Source of the DNA: a bacterium UBA3756
GTDB lineage: Bacteria > Bacteroidota > Bacteroidia > Bacteroidales > Bacteroidaceae
Direction: 5' to 3'
DNA: 15,653 nucleotides
NCBI GenBank assembly: GCA_002371695.1
Contig: DFGG01000045.1
Coordinates: forward strand, 3,587 to 19,239
In this document: positions 13,920 through 15,653 of the stretch, in pieces
Numbering within the stretch: position 1 is the first letter of the stretch
Layout of the letters: every line of letters starts with the position of its first letter
Notes under the pieces: model-generated
Told to the model about the DNA's origin: nothing
The model's input: only the letters and a program-made list of their open reading frames with translations
Databases searched by the model: none
Position numbers and translations under genes: made by a program

Positions 13920-13930
13920 CAGTACTTTTG
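13900..13930 (+). promoter_or_regulatory. Promoter of the XRE-cupin gene, overlapping the terminator
   Basis: TTG at 13900-13902 as -33 and TACTTTTG at 13923-13930 as -7 are 20 bp apart, a proper Bacteroidetes spacing. The -33 element and most of the spacer are inside the right arm of the terminator hairpin. The predicted start lies about 22 bp before the ATG at 13959. Confidence 0.6.
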
Positions 13931-13958
13931 TACCCAAAAATTAAATGAAGACATCAAT

Positions 13959-14516
13959 ATGGACGAACAATTAAAGCAAATAGGCGAGCGTCTGCGCGGT
14001 CTGCGCGACGTGCTTGACATCCCCGTCAGCGAGATGGCCGAGACCATCGGTATCTCGTCGGAAAAGTATGAGAAAATAGAACAGGGCGAGGCCGACATCA
14101 CCATCTCAAACCTGATGAAGATAGCCAAGAAGTACGGTATCTCGACAGAGGAGCTGATCTTCGCCGAGACGCCCCACATGAAGTCATATTTCGTAGTACG
14201 TAAGGGGCAGGGCGTGAGCATCGAGCGCACCAAGGCATATAAATACCAGTCGCTCGTGAGCGGTTTCGTGAACCATAAGGCCGACGTGTTCATCGTCACT
14301 GTAGAGCCCAAGCCCGGCGTGCGCACCGTCTATAAGAACACCCACTCAGGCCAGGAGTTCAACCTTGTGCTGGAGGGCAAGATGGAACTCTACATCGGCG
14401 GCAAGACCATCGTGCTGGAAGAGGGCGACTCCATCTACTTCGACTCCACGAAGCCCCACGGCATGCTGGCCGTCGGCGACAAGCCCGTCAAGTTCCTCGC
14501 CTTTACAATAGAATAA
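13959..14516 (+). CDS. XRE-family HTH regulator with C-terminal cupin
   Basis: A 185-aa cytoplasmic regulator. Residues about 6-62 form a XRE/HTH_3 DNA-binding domain (IGERLRGLRDVLDIPVSEMA, KYEKIEQGEADITISNLMKI, ELIFAE). Residues about 110-183 form a cupin_2 domain with the strand pattern SGQEFNLVLEGKMELYIGGK and LEEGDSIYFDSTKPHGM. This domain order is that of the cupin-XRE regulators that bind small ligands or metals in the cupin. The acyl-CoA synthetase gene begins 25 bp after the stop without a terminator, so the two are probably co-transcribed, and the regulator may sense a substrate or product of that enzyme (inferred). Its promoter overlaps the terminator of the efflux operon, so read-through from the upstream operon could also reach it. 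Confidence 0.9.
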   Translation: MDEQLKQIGERLRGLRDVLDIPVSEMAETIGISSEKYEKIEQGEADITISNLMKIAKKYGISTEELIFAETPHMKSYFVVRKGQGVSIERTKAYKYQSLVSGFVNHKADVFIVTVEPKPGVRTVYKNTHSGQEFNLVLEGKMELYIGGKTIVLEEGDSIYFDSTKPHGMLAVGDKPVKFLAFTIE

Positions 14517-14541
14517 TAAAGGCTGCAAAAACATAAAAGCT

Positions 14542-15653
14542 ATGATAGAAAGATTTCTGAAGCAGACAAGCTTCACCTCGGTAGAGGACTATAACAAGAA
14601 CCTGGAGTTCATCATCCCTGAGAACTTCAATTTCGCCTACGACGTGATGGACGCCTGGGCAGCGGAGGCCCCTGAGAAGCTGGCCATCCTTTGGACTAAC
14701 GACATGGGCGAGGAGATTCGCACCACCTTCGCCCAGCTGAAGGAGCAGACCGACCAGGCTGCCTCGTATCTGATGTCGCTTGGCATCGGCAAGAACGACC
14801 CCGTGATGCTCATCCTGAAGCGCCGCTACGAGTGGTGGGTCGTGATGCTGGCCCTGCACAAGATCGGTGCCATCGTCATCCCGGCAACCCACATGTTGAC
14901 CAAGAAGGATATCATCTATCGCAACACCCGCGCCTCGGTGAAGGCCATCATCTGTGTGGATGACGCCTACGTGGTGAGCCAGATACAGGCCGCCATGCCC
15001 GAGAGTCCGACGGTGAAACAGTATATCACGATTACGGATCACGGGAAGCCCATCCCCGAAGGCTTCCACGACTGGCAGTCGGAATGGAAGCAGACCCCGA
15101 AGTTCGTGAAGCCGGCTTTCGTGAACTCCAACGACGACACAATGCTGATGTACTTCACCAGCGGCACCAGCGGCGAGCCCAAGATGGTGGCTCACGACTA
15201 CCTGTATGCCATGGGCCATCTGTCGACAGGTGTGTTCTGGCACAACCTGCACGAGGGTTCGCTCCACCTGACCGTGGCCGACACCGGCTGGGGCAAGGCC
15301 GTGTGGGGCAAGTTCTACGGACAGTGGTTCGCCGGAGCCACGGTGTTCGTGTTCGACCACGAGAAATTCAATGCCGACACACTGTTGCGGCAGATAGAGA
15401 AATACCGGGTGACGAGCTTCTGCGCTCCCCCGACGATATACCGTTTCATGATTCGCGAGGACCTGTCAAAGTACGACCTCTCCTCGCTGGAGTACTGCTG
15501 CACGGCCGGCGAAGCCCTGAACCCCGCCGTATTCGACAAGTTCTACGAAAAGACAGGCATCAAGATGATGGAGGGCTTCGGACAGACAGAGACCACGATG
15601 ACCCTGGGCACCTTCCCCTGGATGGAGCCGAAGCCCGGCTCGATGGGCATACC
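14542..15653 (+). CDS. AMP-forming acyl-CoA synthetase (3' partial)
   Basis: The first 370 codons of an ANL-superfamily enzyme that activates a carboxylic acid with ATP to an acyl-adenylate, then transfers the acyl group to coenzyme A; cytoplasmic. The frame is open to the window end. Visible: MIERFLKQTS start, an approximately 200-residue N-terminal part, the phosphate-binding loop YFTSGTSGEPK (204-214), LTVADTGWGKAVWG, the substrate-pocket segment SFCAPPTIYRF, and the adenine-binding motif EGFGQTET. The spacing and WGKAVWG resemble the acetyl-CoA synthetase-like/medium-chain acyl-CoA ligase group; the acyl length cannot be told. The remaining roughly 180 residues, including the C-terminal lid with the catalytic Lys, are outside the window. 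ATG 14542, 25 bp after the XRE-cupin stop, is the only suitable start. Confidence 0.9.
   Translation, partial: MIERFLKQTSFTSVEDYNKNLEFIIPENFNFAYDVMDAWAAEAPEKLAILWTNDMGEEIRTTFAQLKEQTDQAASYLMSLGIGKNDPVMLILKRRYEWWVVMLALHKIGAIVIPATHMLTKKDIIYRNTRASVKAIICVDDAYVVSQIQAAMPESPTVKQYITITDHGKPIPEGFHDWQSEWKQTPKFVKPAFVNSNDDTMLMYFTSGTSGEPKMVAHDYLYAMGHLSTGVFWHNLHEGSLHLTVADTGWGKAVWGKFYGQWFAGATVFVFDHEKFNADTLLRQIEKYRVTSFCAPPTIYRFMIREDLSKYDLSSLEYCCTAGEALNPAVFDKFYEKTGIKMMEGFGQTETTMTLGTFPWMEPKPGSMGI

Noticed and set aside
14503..15360. 285-codon minus-strand frame opposite the acyl-CoA synthetase
   Set aside because: It is a mirror frame over a gene with clear ANL motifs on the plus strand; its translation is His/Val/Gly-rich in the manner of antisense frames.

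Overview
The window looks like chromosomal DNA of a Bacteroidales bacterium, most likely a Prevotella/Segatella-type species. The grounds are: promoter boxes of the Bacteroidetes form TAnnTTTG ahead of most transcription units; weak or absent Shine-Dalgarno sequences; a lipoprotein with an acidic stretch after its lipid-bearing cysteine; an N-terminally membrane-anchored AraC-type regulator; and short AT-rich tandem repeats (AGTGAWT, GAATTGAA) scattered among GC-rich genes. This assignment rests on pattern recognition, not a database search.

Layout. (1) Bases 2-565 hold the 3' end of a membrane-anchored AraC/HTH regulator, closed by a long hairpin. (2) Bases 662-3792 are a probable two-gene unit: a two-TM protein of unknown function and an 812-aa predicted surface lipoprotein of unknown function, whose base composition is much more AT-rich than its neighbours. 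It ends at a strong intrinsic terminator. (3) Bases 3883-4527 are about 650 bp without a convincing gene. They hold a 47-bp near-perfect palindrome, a candidate ArgR box and two promoter-like boxes. (4) Bases 4528-6484 are argD and proC (arginine and proline biosynthesis), probably one operon. argD carries an in-frame octamer tandem repeat. (5) Bases 6530-7225 encode a secreted LolA-like protein whose leader region lies in repeat DNA; it converges on an AraC regulator gene (7250-8152, minus strand). (6) Divergent from that regulator is a complete tripartite RND efflux operon (8313-13848: adaptor lipoprotein, inner-membrane pump, TolC-like outer-membrane factor). A candidate regulator operator lies in the divergent intergenic region. 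(7) After a terminator that interleaves with the next promoter come an XRE-cupin regulator (13959-14516) and the first 370 codons of an AMP-forming acyl-CoA synthetase, which runs off the window.

How the genes fit together. argD-proC is housekeeping amino-acid metabolism. The AraC regulator plus adaptor/pump/outer-membrane factor form a self-contained, probably ligand-inducible export module. The XRE-cupin regulator probably controls the acyl-CoA synthetase directly behind it. The least understood part is the unit at 662-3792. No CRISPR array, tRNA, rRNA, complete insertion sequence or phage gene was seen.
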